The notes under the pieces: model-generated | The model's database searches: none | Told to the model about the DNA's origin: nothing | The model's input: the letters and a program-made list of their open reading frames with translations, nothing else | Shown here: piece after piece, positions 32,296-43,605 of the stretch | Numbering within the stretch: the stretch's first letter is position 1 | Layout: every line of letters starts with the position of its first letter | Translations under genes and position numbers: made by a program | DNA from: Diogma glabrata | Lineage: Eukaryota; Arthropoda; Insecta; Diptera; Cylindrotomidae | Assembly: GCA_963693315.1 (NCBI GenBank) | Contig: OY856187.1 | Coordinates: forward strand, 70,350,033 to 70,414,032 | Direction of reading: 5' to 3' | DNA: 64,000 nucleotides

Positions 32296-35222
32296 ATGAA
32301 GAAGAATTTGAACGATAGCTACTTGGATTTAAGCATTATTGTACAGAATATAAGGAGTATGGGAAAGAATTTTGGATCATTTTGTTGCCAAATTGCAGCA
32401 TTGCAGCTAAAGCCTAATATCATTGTTTTGACAGAAATTTGGGTTAAGGAAAATGAAGTTGCTAGTTATAATATCCCTGGATTTTCGTCTTACTATAAAT
32501 GTAATGATGCCCATAGAGCCGGTGGTGTTCTTGTCTTTGTATGCGATTCTATACAATTCTGTGGATCAATTCATAATATCGTATCAGCCGATACAATTCA
32601 AATTAATTTTAACTGGAACAATCACCCGCTCACATTACTTTGTGTTTATCGCCTACATGCTTATACAATAGCGGATTTCTTATCTGACTTCAAACACGTA
32701 TTAACTAGTATTGCCAATAAAAATTTAATTATTGTCGGTGATTTTAATATAAATATTTTGGAGGATTCTCCTAGCTCTTTCAATTATTTGATGCTGATGG
32801 CTGAAAATGGCTTAGAATCTATTGTAAATGAGCCTACAAGACTCGTGAATGAATCCAAGACTTGTATTGATCATAAATTTTCAAGAAAAGACCGCAATTT
32901 TCCCGTCTCTATGTTTGCTTCAACTATACACGCTAATATTTCTGATCATGTGCTTCTTAATTTAACCATTTCAGATACAAATGGCAATTCTCAAATTGAT
33001 AGTGGCCCAGCCTCTGTTACAAAATCCAAAATTGATATCCTAAAATTAAATTCTCTGCTTGATCTGGAAACATGGAACGAGGTTTATTTAGAGAATGATG
33101 TCTCTGCTGCATATCATAACTTTGTATCCACTTTTAATTCTCACATCTCTAAAGCTACTGTAACTTTCGTTCCTAATCATAATAATGTTTTTAAAATTCA
33201 ACCCTGAATTACATATGACATTATAAGGATGGCCAATTACAAAAACAAGCTATCTCGTAAGTTGAAATTACACCCTAAGAACATTAAATTAGTACAAAAG
33301 TTTAAAAATTTCAATAAAAAGCTACAGTCAAAAATCGTTCTGGCGAAGGAATTGTTTTATATGAACAAATTCGAACATTGTAAAAAGATCCTAAGAAACA
33401 ATGGGCTTTGATTGATGGTCTTTTGGGTAACCAACGCTCCACCTCATATATTGATAAACTAAAATTAAATGATGACAATATTTTGGTTGATGAAATGTTA
33501 ATAGCCAATCATATGAACGACTTCTTTAGGAACATTCCAATCGAAATTTCGCAGTCCCATGTTTCGAACAATGGCTCTTGTCAACGTGTCCCTTCAAATT
33601 GTGTGCATTCTAAGCATATTTCTGGCTCTTGTGTTTTTTTCGCAACAATGGAACATGAAATAAGCTCGTTGATAAATGAACTTGATAATTCCTTTTCTAT
33701 GGGTCCTGATAATATTAGAAATTTTATAGTTAAAAATGTTGCGCCAAAGATTATACCTGTTTTAAAATACTTATTTGATACAAGCTTGAATACAGGAATT
33801 TTCCCTGAACCTCTTAAGAAAGCAATAGTAATTCCACTATTTAAAAAGGGTGATCCAACAGATCCAACAAATTACCGGCCAATTTCTATGCTGTCTGTTT
33901 TTTCTAAATTATTGGAAAAAGCGGTAAAAAATCGCATGCTGAAATTTTTGAACAAGCATAAGTTTTTCAACGAAGCTCAATTTGGTTTCAAACAAAATTT
34001 AAGCACGGAAGATGGTCTATTGGCATTTCTGAATTTGATTCACAATTCAATTAATAATAAGAAAAAAACGGCAGCCTTGTTCATCGATATGACTAAGGCT
34101 TTTGATCTAGTAATGCATGAGCTGTTATTAGAAAAACTAAGGGTAGCCGGTTTCCGAGGTACTGCCCTAAAGTGGTTTGAATCTTATTTGAAAAATCGTT
34201 TACAATGTTCTTAAAATTGGTAACACTCACAGTTCCAACAACATTATCAACATGGGTGTTCCACAAGGTTCGGTACTTGGACCCATTTTATTTCTTATCT
34301 ATATTAATTCTCTATTCAACCTTGAATTCAAAGGAAAGCCTTTTGCTTTTGCTGACGATGTTGCACTCTGTTACTTTGGAAACAATAGAGAGGAATTAAT
34401 AGCGAATATGAATTTTGATCTTTGTCTTCTCTCTAACTGGTTTTCCGTGCACCATATGATCTTAAGCAGTAAGACCAAATTTATGTTTTTCGATTTTGTG
34501 AACAACCTAAATTCCAATAGTAATCTTAATCAAACTGATATTTTTTTCCACCTAAATAATTGCAGCTGCGGTTTCTCCAAAGATCCTAACTGTTATAAAA
34601 TAGAAATAGTCAACGTATTTAAATACCTGGGGATTATTATTGATACTCAATTAAGTTTTAAACAACATGTTTCTAAGTTGAAAAAGGAAATGTGTTTATA
34701 CACTCGTAAATTTTATCTTCTGAATCGGTTGGTACCTACAACTATTCTGACCACCATATACTACTCACTAATACAGTCAAGGCTTCAGTATGGAGTTGTG
34801 TGCTGGGGTGGAATATATCTGTCTAATATTTGGCCCATTATAGTTGCTCAAAAAAGTTTGATTTGTATAATGCATTCCAAAAATAGATTTGTTCATTTTT
34901 TCCCAGTTTCAAACGGTCCGGCATTTTACCACTACGTCATCTATACATTTACAGAGTTCTTCGAGTACATTTTCTACGTTGTGGTAATCGTAGGCCTAGG
35001 AATGATGACATGTACAATTTTAGAACAATTTTGTCGATGGTTATGCCTTTTCCGAAATCCGAAAAGTTTCGCCGATATTTTTTGTATACAGCACCTAAAA
35101 TATTTAATCTTTTACCTGGAGATTTGAAAAGTGAAACTAACTTTACAACCTTCTTAAGATTATTGAAAACGTGGCTTTTTGACCTAGAGAGTGTCGAATT
35201 TGTATTTGAGGCAGTCAAATAA
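32296..35222 (+). pseudogene. LINE ORF2: AP endonuclease and reverse transcriptase
   Basis: ATG at 32296 opens the endonuclease: QNIRSM (Asn ~18), LTEIW (Glu ~47), VGDFNINI (~150) and a C-terminal SDH; this domain nicks the target. TGA at 33205-33207 falls where related proteins have the tryptophan of a PWIT motif. A frameshift in an A-run near 33385 precedes the reverse transcriptase (33408-34214: YRPISMLSVFSKLLEK, FIDMTKAFD). Another frameshift near 34200 is followed by GVPQGSVLGP, the catalytic F-A-D-D (~34350), and SRLQYGVVCWGG. A last frameshift near 34,990 places the C-terminus (FNLLPGDLKSE) in the frame ending at 35222. At least four lesions, all simple, so the progenitor is readable but this copy is inactive. 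Confidence 0.9.
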
Positions 35223-35656
35223 TAACTAGCAACTTCATTTACTTCTTTAGCAATACATATTTGCGTGCTATTATTTTTCTTTTCTTTACCCATAACTCCT
35301 ATTTATATTTATATTTATAATTAAGCTGTTTGTTTTTTGCTTTTTTCTTTTTGATTTTATACAACGTCGTTTTCTTTTTTGTATCGTTTGTTATTCTTTA
35401 TCATGTAATAATCCATTGCTATAATTAATAGATAATTTTACATTTGTTATATTTTTTAGTCACTAATAATTTCAAAGCACCTCACAATCAGTTTTATTAA
35501 CATGAAGGTTCATTCGTCACTTGACTTATAGTCAACAGAATGACCCTAATTTTTTCTCAAAGTTTGCTTATGTTTTAAGTTGTTTTTGTTTTTGTTTAAT
35601 TGTTAAGTTTATTATATTGTATTATTGGATATTAAAATCTGTATATTTTTGAGAGA

Positions 35657-35683
35657 AATAAATAATAATAATAATAATAATAA
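35657..35683 (+). repeat. (AAT)n 3' tail of the LINE
   Basis: Nine or so AAT units directly before the 3' target-site duplication, so it is the element's own tail rather than an independent microsatellite. Confidence 0.85.
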
Positions 35684-35944
35684 TTTCACTATTGATTTGA
35701 AACATCCTAACGTTTTTATTTCTGTTTTTCCTATATACCCAATAGTTTAAACGTTTTAAGTTGAATAGACAGCTTACCCATATATGCATAATCATCTGTA
35801 ATAATGTCAAATGACTGCCACTATCAAATACGGCACAAAAATAGAAACTATTTATTTTTATTTTTTGTGATTTGATTTATAAAATTCTACATTCTGTACC
35901 TTGTTTTGTGTTTTTCGTATTTTGGAAATAATTTTTATGTGCTT

Positions 35945-36430
35945 TATTACTTCGGCCTGAAAGACCGAAGTATTACATTCATGAGCTAAAAGTGAAATTC
36001 TTACCCCCACTTTTTTGGCATTTCTCGACGTTTTAGGACTTACTGATTCTAAAAAAGCAAAAAAAAATGTCTGTCTGCCGGCCGTCAAAACTGACGAAAT
36101 CTAGAAAACGGCTGAAGGGATTTGAAACATTTTGAATTCGAAAAATAGGTACACTCAATGGCAAGAGCCGAAAGGACGATGTGTTCGAAAACTGTGCCGG
36201 AAGTGTGTCAAAAAAATCGTCAATCGTGTCAAAACAAGGAAATATGCATATTTTTTTGCTGGAAAAACGTTCATTTTAAGTGATAATGGGTAGGATCAAA
36301 GAATGTGAAGAAATCTGGATGGTCGAACTTGATATGTGAGATCAAAAACTAGATTATTGCATTATAAGTTTGTCAAAAAAATGTTGTCAAGTGTGTCAAA
36401 AGAAAGATTTTTATTTATTTTTTTACCCAA
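35945..36430 (+). repeat. ACTTCGG-hairpin family, copy 1
   Basis: Starts with ACTTCGGCCT-GAA-AGACCGAAGT (hairpin at 35949-35971), followed by GACGTTTTAGGACTTACTGA and TGTCTGTCTGCCGG. A second copy in the same orientation is at 38027-38465. Frames across it are not conserved. Non-coding interspersed repeat of unknown class. Confidence 0.65.
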
Positions 36431-36560
36431 TTTTTTGTAAAAAAAATAAAATTTATTGTTTGACATAAAATTTTATTATTATTATTGAGATTTATGGCTT
36501 TATAAGTTTGTCAAAAAAAATGTTGTCAACTGTGTCAAAAGCAAGATTTTTATTTATTTT
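36363..36560 (+). repeat. 138-bp-spaced direct repeat
   Basis: AAGTTTGTCAAAAAAATGTT, then GTGTGTCAAAAG and GATTTTTATTTATTT, occurs at 36367 and 36505. It extends the repeat family just upstream. Confidence 0.6.
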
Positions 36561-36655
36561 TGGATTTCTGAGATCAATTAATCTCAAGTAAGTAAAGAAG
36601 TAATTGGAATTTTTCAATTCAAAGGTATGGTTTGAAGTTTCTCAGAAAACCTGCT
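36561..36655 (-). repeat. SINE-like repeat, copy 2 (tail only)
   Basis: Matches the 3' tail of the 30.3-kb copy (GAGATCAATTAATCTCAAGT, then CAATTCAAAGGTATGG) but stops before the B box. Truncated copy. Confidence 0.65.
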
Positions 36656-38026
36656 CTATCGCATAGTATATGATAATTGTTTTAACTATCACCAAATTTT
36701 TAGATTGTGGATAAATATTTCAAAGTGATTGGAATTAAAATGTTACCACTGAGCGGTTCAATTTTGTGAATAGGACACGACACACTCCAAGAAAATCGTC
36801 AGAAGTCAACTAAAATTTATATCAACGACCTACTTAAAACTTATAATCATTATAGATTTAATTTATGTATATTTGCTGATAATTTATTTAACTCAACGCT
36901 TATTCATTGATTTTTCATTAATCATTTAACCCAAAAATATGTTGTGAGACAGATAACATATAAAACCCAATGCAAGAAAAGATCTGTTCAGGTTAAACAT
37001 ATATATTTTTATGTTGAAAAATTAAATTTTAACTCTGAAGACACAAAAGTCATTCAATGATTACTGTAATGTAATTAATTATAATTTTTTTGTGCATTTA
37101 TATCTTTGAGTGGGGTGGGTGTTAAATTAAATCAACCACCTAAAATTTATAAAAAAGGAAATTATCTCTCCAATCTACATCATATATCAATATAAATAAA
37201 AGTCATCTTTTAATATAACTTTCGTACAAATAATCAAACGTCTTTTGAATAAAATTTATAAAATTTATGTTAAAGAGGAGGGTTCAATCAATCAACCCTT
37301 TTTTAATTTATGCTAATGATCTATTTCAGTTGATTATGAAACAAATTTATTGAAAGTTCAAATAACTAAACATTACATGGTGAATGATGAATTTATAGGA
37401 AATAATGAATTGTTATTGACAATGATAGAAATGTTCTTTTAACGTAAGATCAATGGGTTTGAATTACATTTGTTGGTGATAGATCTAGAGGGGGAGGGAT
37501 TATGTATAAAATATAAATTTAAGCAAATGAATGATTTTCAAAAAAAATTCTCTTTTGACGGTGTAATTGGAAAGTCATCGTTCATTGTTTTTACGAAATT
37601 CAGTTAAAGGGTTATTTTAACTTTTTTGATTTCTATCGTAGATCAAAACCTGGAGGATAGAGTAAAATACAACTAGAGTAATAAACAACCCTAAATGTGT
37701 TGCAAACAACAACTAACAAACAACACTAAAACACTCTTAATTATTCAATCGATTCTCTATTGCCATATTGATCCACAAGGTTGTTAGGGTTGGATTCAAA
37801 ATGATTCAAAGAAATGAATGATTCAAAATTTTCTGGTTATCCTATTCATTTTGGCATTTCTATTTCAATTGGCTATTTTGAATTTATTTTCCGGAGTAAA
37901 CATATTCTTATTTTATTTCATTTTGGTGGTCTAAAGGACCACCAAAAGTCAAAAAATCTTTTTAAAATAATTAATGGTTCTCAATTTTGTCGATAGGGGA
38001 GGGACATAATAATACAAAGTACCATT
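36656..38026. other. AT-rich sequence, no gene recognised
   Basis: No coding motif or transposon end. The 60-codon frame at 37814-37996 has no support. Confidence 0.5.
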
Positions 38027-38465
38027 TTACTTCGGTCCGAAAGGCCTAAGTATAACATTCTTGAGAAAAAAGCGAAATTTTTACCGCCACTTTCTTGGCA
38101 TTTCGTGACGTTTTAGGACCTACAGATTCTAAAAAAGCATCAAAAAAATGTGTGTCTGTCTAAAAATAGGTATATACTCAATGGTAAGAGCCGAAAGAAC
38201 GATGTGTTCGATAACCGATGCACCGGAAATGTGTCAAAAAAATTGTCAAATCAAGTTGTGATTTTTTGTGTGTCAAATCAAGAAAATTTGCATATTTTTT
38301 CCATAAAAAACGTTCCTTTTAAGTGATTACGAGTAGTTTGGAGAAATCTTGATGGTCGGAATTGGTATGTGAGACCAACAACTAAATTATTGCATTATAA
38401 GTTTGTCCAAAAAAATTTGTCAAGTGGGTCAAAAGAATGATTTTCATTTGTTTTACCCTATTTTT
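38027..38465 (+). repeat. ACTTCGG-hairpin family, copy 2
   Basis: ACTTCGGTCC-GAA-AGGCCTAAGT head, then the same blocks as copy 1 (CGTTTTAGGACCTACAGATT, TGTGTCTGTCT, GAGCCGAAAGAACGATGTGT), with a ~75-bp internal deletion relative to copy 1. Confidence 0.65.
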
Positions 38466-38529
38466 TGGAAAAAATTAAATTAAATATTTGTATGATATTG
38501 AATGTAATCGAACATGCAATTGGACATGG

Positions 38530-38809
38530 CAATTTTTTAATTTTTGATTTTGTAAAAAGTTTCGGAATTTTGAAAAAAGTTTGTATTTTTGATTTTTTTA
38601 TAATTTTTGCGATAGCTTTAGAATTTTTGAAAAAGTTTTTTGAATTTCGAATTTTTGAAATATTTTCAGAATTTTAGAATGAGTTTCAATTTTTGATTTT
38701 GTAAAAAAATCTGTAATATTTTTAAGAATTGTGAAAAAAGTTTCAATTTTTGAAATTGTAATGATTTTCCGAATATTTTTAAGATTTGAAAATGTTTAAA
38801 TTTTTGACA
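38530..38809 (+). repeat. 56-bp satellite array, left part
   Basis: Diverged ~56-bp units with blocks AATTTTTGATTTTGTAA, AATATTTTTAGAATTTTG and AAAAAGTTTCAATTTTTG. The array resumes at 42,017, so it was one array before the transposon inserted. Confidence 0.75.
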
Positions 38810-39395
38810 GAGCAATTTCACGCAAGCTCACCAAATTTTTGGGAAATTTTGACTTGACCCCTTTTAATTTTGATTATTTTTTGTTTATAGATAGTCTTTA
38901 ATAAATAAAAAATACAAGTTCTCTTAGAATTTTTTTTTTCGACCAGGGGTCTTCACAGGGTGCCTTTCAATTTTTTGTTATTTTGTGATGTGAGTGCATT
39001 TTAACGAGCGATTGTAGAAAAACTACTAAATCGATTTTCATAAATGATATGTCGTTGAATACGTCTTAGAACAAAGTTTTTAAAAATGTACACTGTTAAT
39101 TTTTTGAAATAATTTTTAACGGTGTAACATAAGAAAAAAACGGTGTAATTGAAAAAAAAGATGGCATACCTTTTTTTTTTAACTAAATTGATGCTTATTT
39201 TATATCTAACCATTTGTGAAAGTTTAGGACCCGCGTTATTTTTTGTTTTAAAGCTAAAATTCGTTGTGCATATAACTGTCGGGAATAAATTTTATTTGTT
39301 CTGAAGGAAAATTATAAAAATTGCGATTTTTAGATTCTGATTTTTTTTTATGTTAAATATCAAATATTTTATTATTAAATGAACTTTTTAAAAAG
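38810..39395 (+). repeat. Left terminal inverted repeat (~585 bp)
   Basis: Pairs with 41440-42016. Its first ~130 bp are also repeated in direct orientation just inside the repeat, at 39397-39525 (for example TTTATAGATAGCCTTTGATA against TTTATAGATAGTCTTTAATA). Confidence 0.85.
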
Positions 39396-39595
39396 CCATT
39401 TCAGTGAAGTTCAGCAAAATTTTGCGACATTTTGACTCGACCCTTTTTAATTTGGTTTATTTTTAGTTTATAGATAGCCTTTGATATATGAAAAATACGA
39501 CTTCTCGTAGAATTTTTTTTAAATATAATAATATAAATTATTATATTTTTAAATCTAATAATATAATTATAATAACAATATAATTATAATAACAA

Positions 39596-41058
39596 ACAAC
39601 AGTAATGCTACGCGTCATTTGGTTCAAAAAAGTAAAACTCTACATGAAAATAATTTTCAGCATTCATCTGCGACGGATAAAAAAGGGGTATCCACAACAG
39701 ATATAAATGTTGTGGAGCAGTTCTATAAAATTGATGAAATCAGTAGATTATTGCCAGGTAAACGAGATGCAATATCTTTAAAAAGGAGATGAGCGCATAA
39801 AAACACAAAAGCGCTTATTGCTATGTACATTAAATGAAGCTTATGTAAAGTTTATAAATAAGTTTCCTGATGTGAAAATAGGATTTACTAGATTCACGTC
39901 CCTTCGACCACAAGAATGTATAAAATTATCCCAAGGAGTTCATAATGTGTGCGTGTGTACCATACATCAAAATATGAAACTAATGATTCAACACTCTAAG
40001 ATGTCTTGAACTACTGATGCTACTTTCCAGAATTATAAAACATTGATTGACTTGGTTTCATGTGGTGAATTAACAGAAGATTGTCATACTTTGAAGTGCA
40101 ATGCATGTTCAAAAAAACTTCAACAACTGGAAGAAAAATTACTAAAAGATTTTGACGTTAAAGGAATCCTTCAAGTCAAATATCAACAATGGAATACTGC
40201 TGATCGATGCAATTTGGATACTTTAATAGAAACTGTAGCAGAATTTATGAAAACATTTATTTACCGTTTACAAATTTTGATACCACACAACTTTATAGCA
40301 AAACAGCAATCTACATTCACTGAGGAAAAAAAAATTAGAAGCAGGAAGTGCTTCGTTCAAGGGGATTTTTCTGAAACTACGGCTTCATAATTCAGGATGC
40401 GGTTCAAGGCTATTATTATAATAATTCACAAGCTACTATTCATTCATTTGTCATTTATTTAAAAGTACCGCAAGGGAATATATACAGCACCGAAGTTTTA
40501 TACTCATTTCGGACATAAACGATCACAACAGTACTACAGTCCATCTTTTCATTACAAAACTTATTGAATTCATCAAAACGCATATAAATTTTAATATTAC
40601 GAAAAAATTTATAACACTGACGGTGCATCTTCTCCATACAAAAATAAACATAGCCTAATTAACTTATGCCACCATCAAAAAGACTTTAAGGATGATGCAG
40701 AATGGCATTTTCATGCTACCAGCCATGGAAAGGGACCTTGTGATGGAATTGGTGGTACACTGAAGCGTGTTGCACACCGTTATAGTATAGGGAGCAAAGA
40801 TATTATTGATACACCAAAAAAACTTTTCGAATGGGCTTTAAAATGGGAGATATTGCATCTCGTTACCATGAACTTTGGATACGCCGATAAAAATGGATAT
40901 CAAATAACAAAAAAAAATTACAAAATCGATATAAAAATGCGATTACTATAAGTGGAACTCAAAAATTTCATTCTTTTGTACCATTAAATACTAAGACAAT
41001 AAATGCAAAAATGTTTTCCAACTCAAAAGAAACTTTTAAATGTAAAATAAGTAAATAA
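39596..41058 (+). pseudogene. Transposase-like gene of the long-TIR element, decayed
   Basis: Readable segments in order: LVQKSKTLHE and VVEQFYKIDEISRLLPGKRD (39,600-39,770); frameshift; KRLLLCTLNEAYVKF, FTSLRPQECIK and VCVCTIHQNMKL (39,800-40,000); in-frame TGA at 40007-40009; SCGELTEDCHTLKCNACSKK (zinc-ligand-like Cys pattern); VQGDFSE near 40365; frameshift; QDAVQGYYYNNSQATIHSF; TDGASSPYKNK; DDAEWHFHATSHGKGPCDGI near 40,690-40,750; and a C-terminus reading SGTQKFHSFVPL before TAA at 41056-41058. The GDF, TDG and CDG aspartates are plausible members of a DDE/D catalytic triad. I recognise this protein type from predicted arthropod and cnidarian proteins but cannot assign a superfamily. Inactive here. 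Confidence 0.7.
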
Positions 41059-41289
41059 TTTTTAATAACTATATTTATTTTCTTTAACCTACATATATAA
41101 TTTGTATGATACTTTAAAAAGTTTATTCAATAATAAAATATTTGTAATTTAATGTTAAAATACAATCTTTTACTTTATGACCATAATAACATAATATGAA
41201 CATAATACTTCTCCAGTCAAAAGTTCCTAAATAGATTTAGTTATTTATACGGTTTTTTTGTTTGCAGTCTCGTCGAGTGACAAGTGATT

Positions 41290-41440
41290 ACTAAAAGTGA
41301 CACATAAACATTTCATTTTTTTATACCATCCAATACAAAGAAAATAATTGCAGAAGAGTTTTCTGTTTGTAAAATAAGTAAATCATTTTTAACAATTGTA
41401 TTTATTTTATTTATTGTACTACATATATAATTTTTATAAT
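41290..41440 (+). repeat. Duplicate of the transposase 3' end
   Basis: AGTGACACA-TAA-ACATTTCATTTT and TGTAAAATAAGTAAATCATT repeat the final codons of the pseudogene (around 40955-41060) 327 bp downstream, with CTACATATATAATTT following in both. A tandem duplication of the gene end, whose second copy joins the right inverted repeat. Confidence 0.7.
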
Positions 41441-42016
41441 ATTTTAAGAAGTTCATCTAATAATAAAATATTTGATATATAACATAAAAAAAAATCTCTT
41501 AGTTTATAACGCCGTTTTTATAATTTTCATTCAGAACAAAAAAAACTGATTCCCGACAGTCATATGCACAACGAATTTTATCTCTAAAACCAAAAATAAC
41601 GCGTGTCCCAAGCTTTCACAAGTGGTTAGATATAAAATAAGCTTCAATTTAAATTAAAAAAAAAAGACTATGCCATCTTTTTTTCAATTACACCGTTTTT
41701 TTCTTATGTTACACCGTTAAAAATTATTTCAAAAAATTAACAGTGTACATTTTTAAAAACTTTGTTCTAATACGTATTCAACGACATATCATTTATGAAA
41801 ATCGATTTAGTAGTTTTTCTACAATCGCTCGTCAAAATGCACTCACATCACAAAATAACAAAAAATTGAAAGGCACCCTGTGAAGACCCCTGGTCGAAAA
41901 AAAAAATTCTAAGAGAACTTGTATTTTTTATTTATTAAAGACTATCTATAAACAAAAAATAATCAAAATTAAAAGGGGTCAAGTGAAAACGTTGTTGAAT
42001 CTCCGTGAAATTGCTC
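41440..42016 (-). repeat. Right terminal inverted repeat (~577 bp)
   Basis: Reverse complement of 38810-39395 with scattered substitutions and a short indel close to the tip. Confidence 0.85.
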
Positions 42017-42660
42017 TGACATTATTATAATTTTTGAAATATTTTTTTGGCTATAATTTTTGCGATATTTGTCAAATTTCGGAAAAAGTTTTTTTAATTT
42101 CGAATTTTTGAAATATTTTTAGAATTTTTGAAAACATTCCAATTTTTGATTTTGCAATAATATTCGGAAAATTTTTAGAGTTTTGAAAAAGTTTAAATTT
42201 TTGATCTTATTATAATTTTTGAAATATTGTTGGAATTTTGAAAAAAGTTGGTAAGAATATTAGAAAAAGTTTCAATTTTTTATATAATTTTTGCAATATA
42301 TTTTTGAATTTTGAAAAAATTTAAAAAATTCAATTTTTGATTTTGTAAGTTTTTTTGGAATATTTTTAGAATTTTGGAAAAAGTTTTAATTTTTGTAATA
42401 ATTTTTGGAATATACTTAAAATTTTGTATTTTTTAAGAATTTTTTTTTAGTATTTAAGAATATTGGAAAAAGTTTCAATTTTTGATTTTGTTATAATTTT
42501 TGCAATATTTTTAGCATTTTGGAAAATGTTTCAATCTTTGATTTTGTAATAATTTTTGGAATATTTTTAGAATTTGGAAAAAAAAGTTTAAATTTTTGAT
42601 TTTATTATGATTTTTAGAATATTTTTGGGATTTTGAAAGAAATATGAATTTTTGATAACT
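42017..42660 (+). repeat. 56-bp satellite array, right part
   Basis: About eleven diverged units; the cleanest period is seen between about 42477 and 42590, where the TTTTTGATTTT landmark recurs every 56-57 bp. Same orientation and phase as 38530-38809. Confidence 0.8.
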
Positions 42661-43605
42661 TTCTATTTTAGTTTTGAAATAAATTTCTAAATAGAGATAC
42701 GAAAATACTTGTACTTTTTTTAAAGTTTAATGTTTTTTGCCGAATACTATATCAATATTTTAATTATTTTAAATTAGAACAAAATAAATACTAACACTTT
42801 TAAGCTGAAGAGAAAATAAATTTGTTTGTAACAAAAGGAAAAAGTAAATAATATAATAGCTGCTTTCTATGGATTGCAACATTATTTTTTTTCAATATGA
42901 TCAAATAATTCATCAACTTTTTCTGAAGGGGAGGGACGTTGGAGTGCAAATTTTTGTGATGGAGAATACCTGCAAGAAAGAAAATATCGTAGTTCTTTTC
43001 TCGGAGCACAAATTTGTATTGGCTAAATCATTTGTTCACTTCTTATTTTAAATGAAAACTAAACTAAGGATTCGCCTTTATAAATTGTTACTATTAGAAG
43101 CAAGCTACAAAATGTAGCTCCTTGCACCAAAAATTAGAGGTACAAATATACATCATGGACCTGTAGATGTTTTGAATAAAAGTTTCGAATATCTTTGCAC
43201 AGATTTACTATAGGCTCAATACTTATCTGATGGCACACTCGAATAAGGTCGATGGTGAAAAAATGTTGATTTCCATTAGGGGAAAATTAATTTTGTTTGA
43301 AAAATAATGAGTTGAATTTTTTGCAAACTCTGCTCTTCTGGATTCAATTAAATATTTTCAATGAGAATAAAAAATTTGTTAATTTAAAGTTCTAAAGTTA
43401 TTTGGTTCCAATCTTACTGGAATAAATAATATATACAAACAGTTCTACTAACGACAACTAAATAAAAATCCGTTTATGCTGTGAAACGTATGATCAGTAA
43501 ACTAAAAATACTTCAGTATTATTCGTAAAAAGCCTTAATCAGAAGAAGTTTTTCCTTTGAACAAATTTTGTACAACCGCTGAAATCTTTACTATTCATCT
43601 ATTCA
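42661..43605. other. AT-rich sequence, no gene recognised
   Basis: Frames at 42800 (reverse) and 42869 overlap on opposite strands and carry no motif. Confidence 0.5.

Larger units (their letters stand above)
30767..35680 (+). mobile_element. Full-length non-LTR retrotransposon, 4.9 kb
   Basis: Flanked by a 13-bp direct repeat TAATTTCACTATT at 30754-30766 and 35681-35693, the target-site duplication. In order: ~480-bp 5' leader, ORF1 (31248-32142), ORF2 with endonuclease and reverse transcriptase (32296-35222), ~430-bp 3' untranslated region and an (AAT)n tail at 35657-35683 in place of poly(A). Both ORFs carry stops and frameshifts, so this is an intact-length but dead insertion. PHD finger in ORF1, AP-type endonuclease and microsatellite tail suggest a CR1/Jockey-related clade; exact clade not assigned. 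Confidence 0.9.
38810..42016 (+). mobile_element. Long-TIR DNA transposon, 3.2 kb, unclassified
   Basis: Ends GAGCAATTTCACG...CGTGAAATTGCTC are flanked by TGACA at 38805-38809 and 42017-42021. Joining the flanks with one TGACA restores a continuous satellite phase (TTTTTGACATTATTATAAT against TTTTTGATCTTATTATAAT in the array), supporting a 5-bp target duplication. The terminal inverted repeats are about 585 bp (38810-39395) and 577 bp (41440-42016), with many blocks shared (CACCCTGTGAAGACCCCTGG, ACACCGTTAAAAATTATTTC). Between them lies a decayed transposase-like gene. Known superfamilies with 5-bp duplications (for example Transib) do not share these ends, so classification is left open. Confidence 0.85.
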
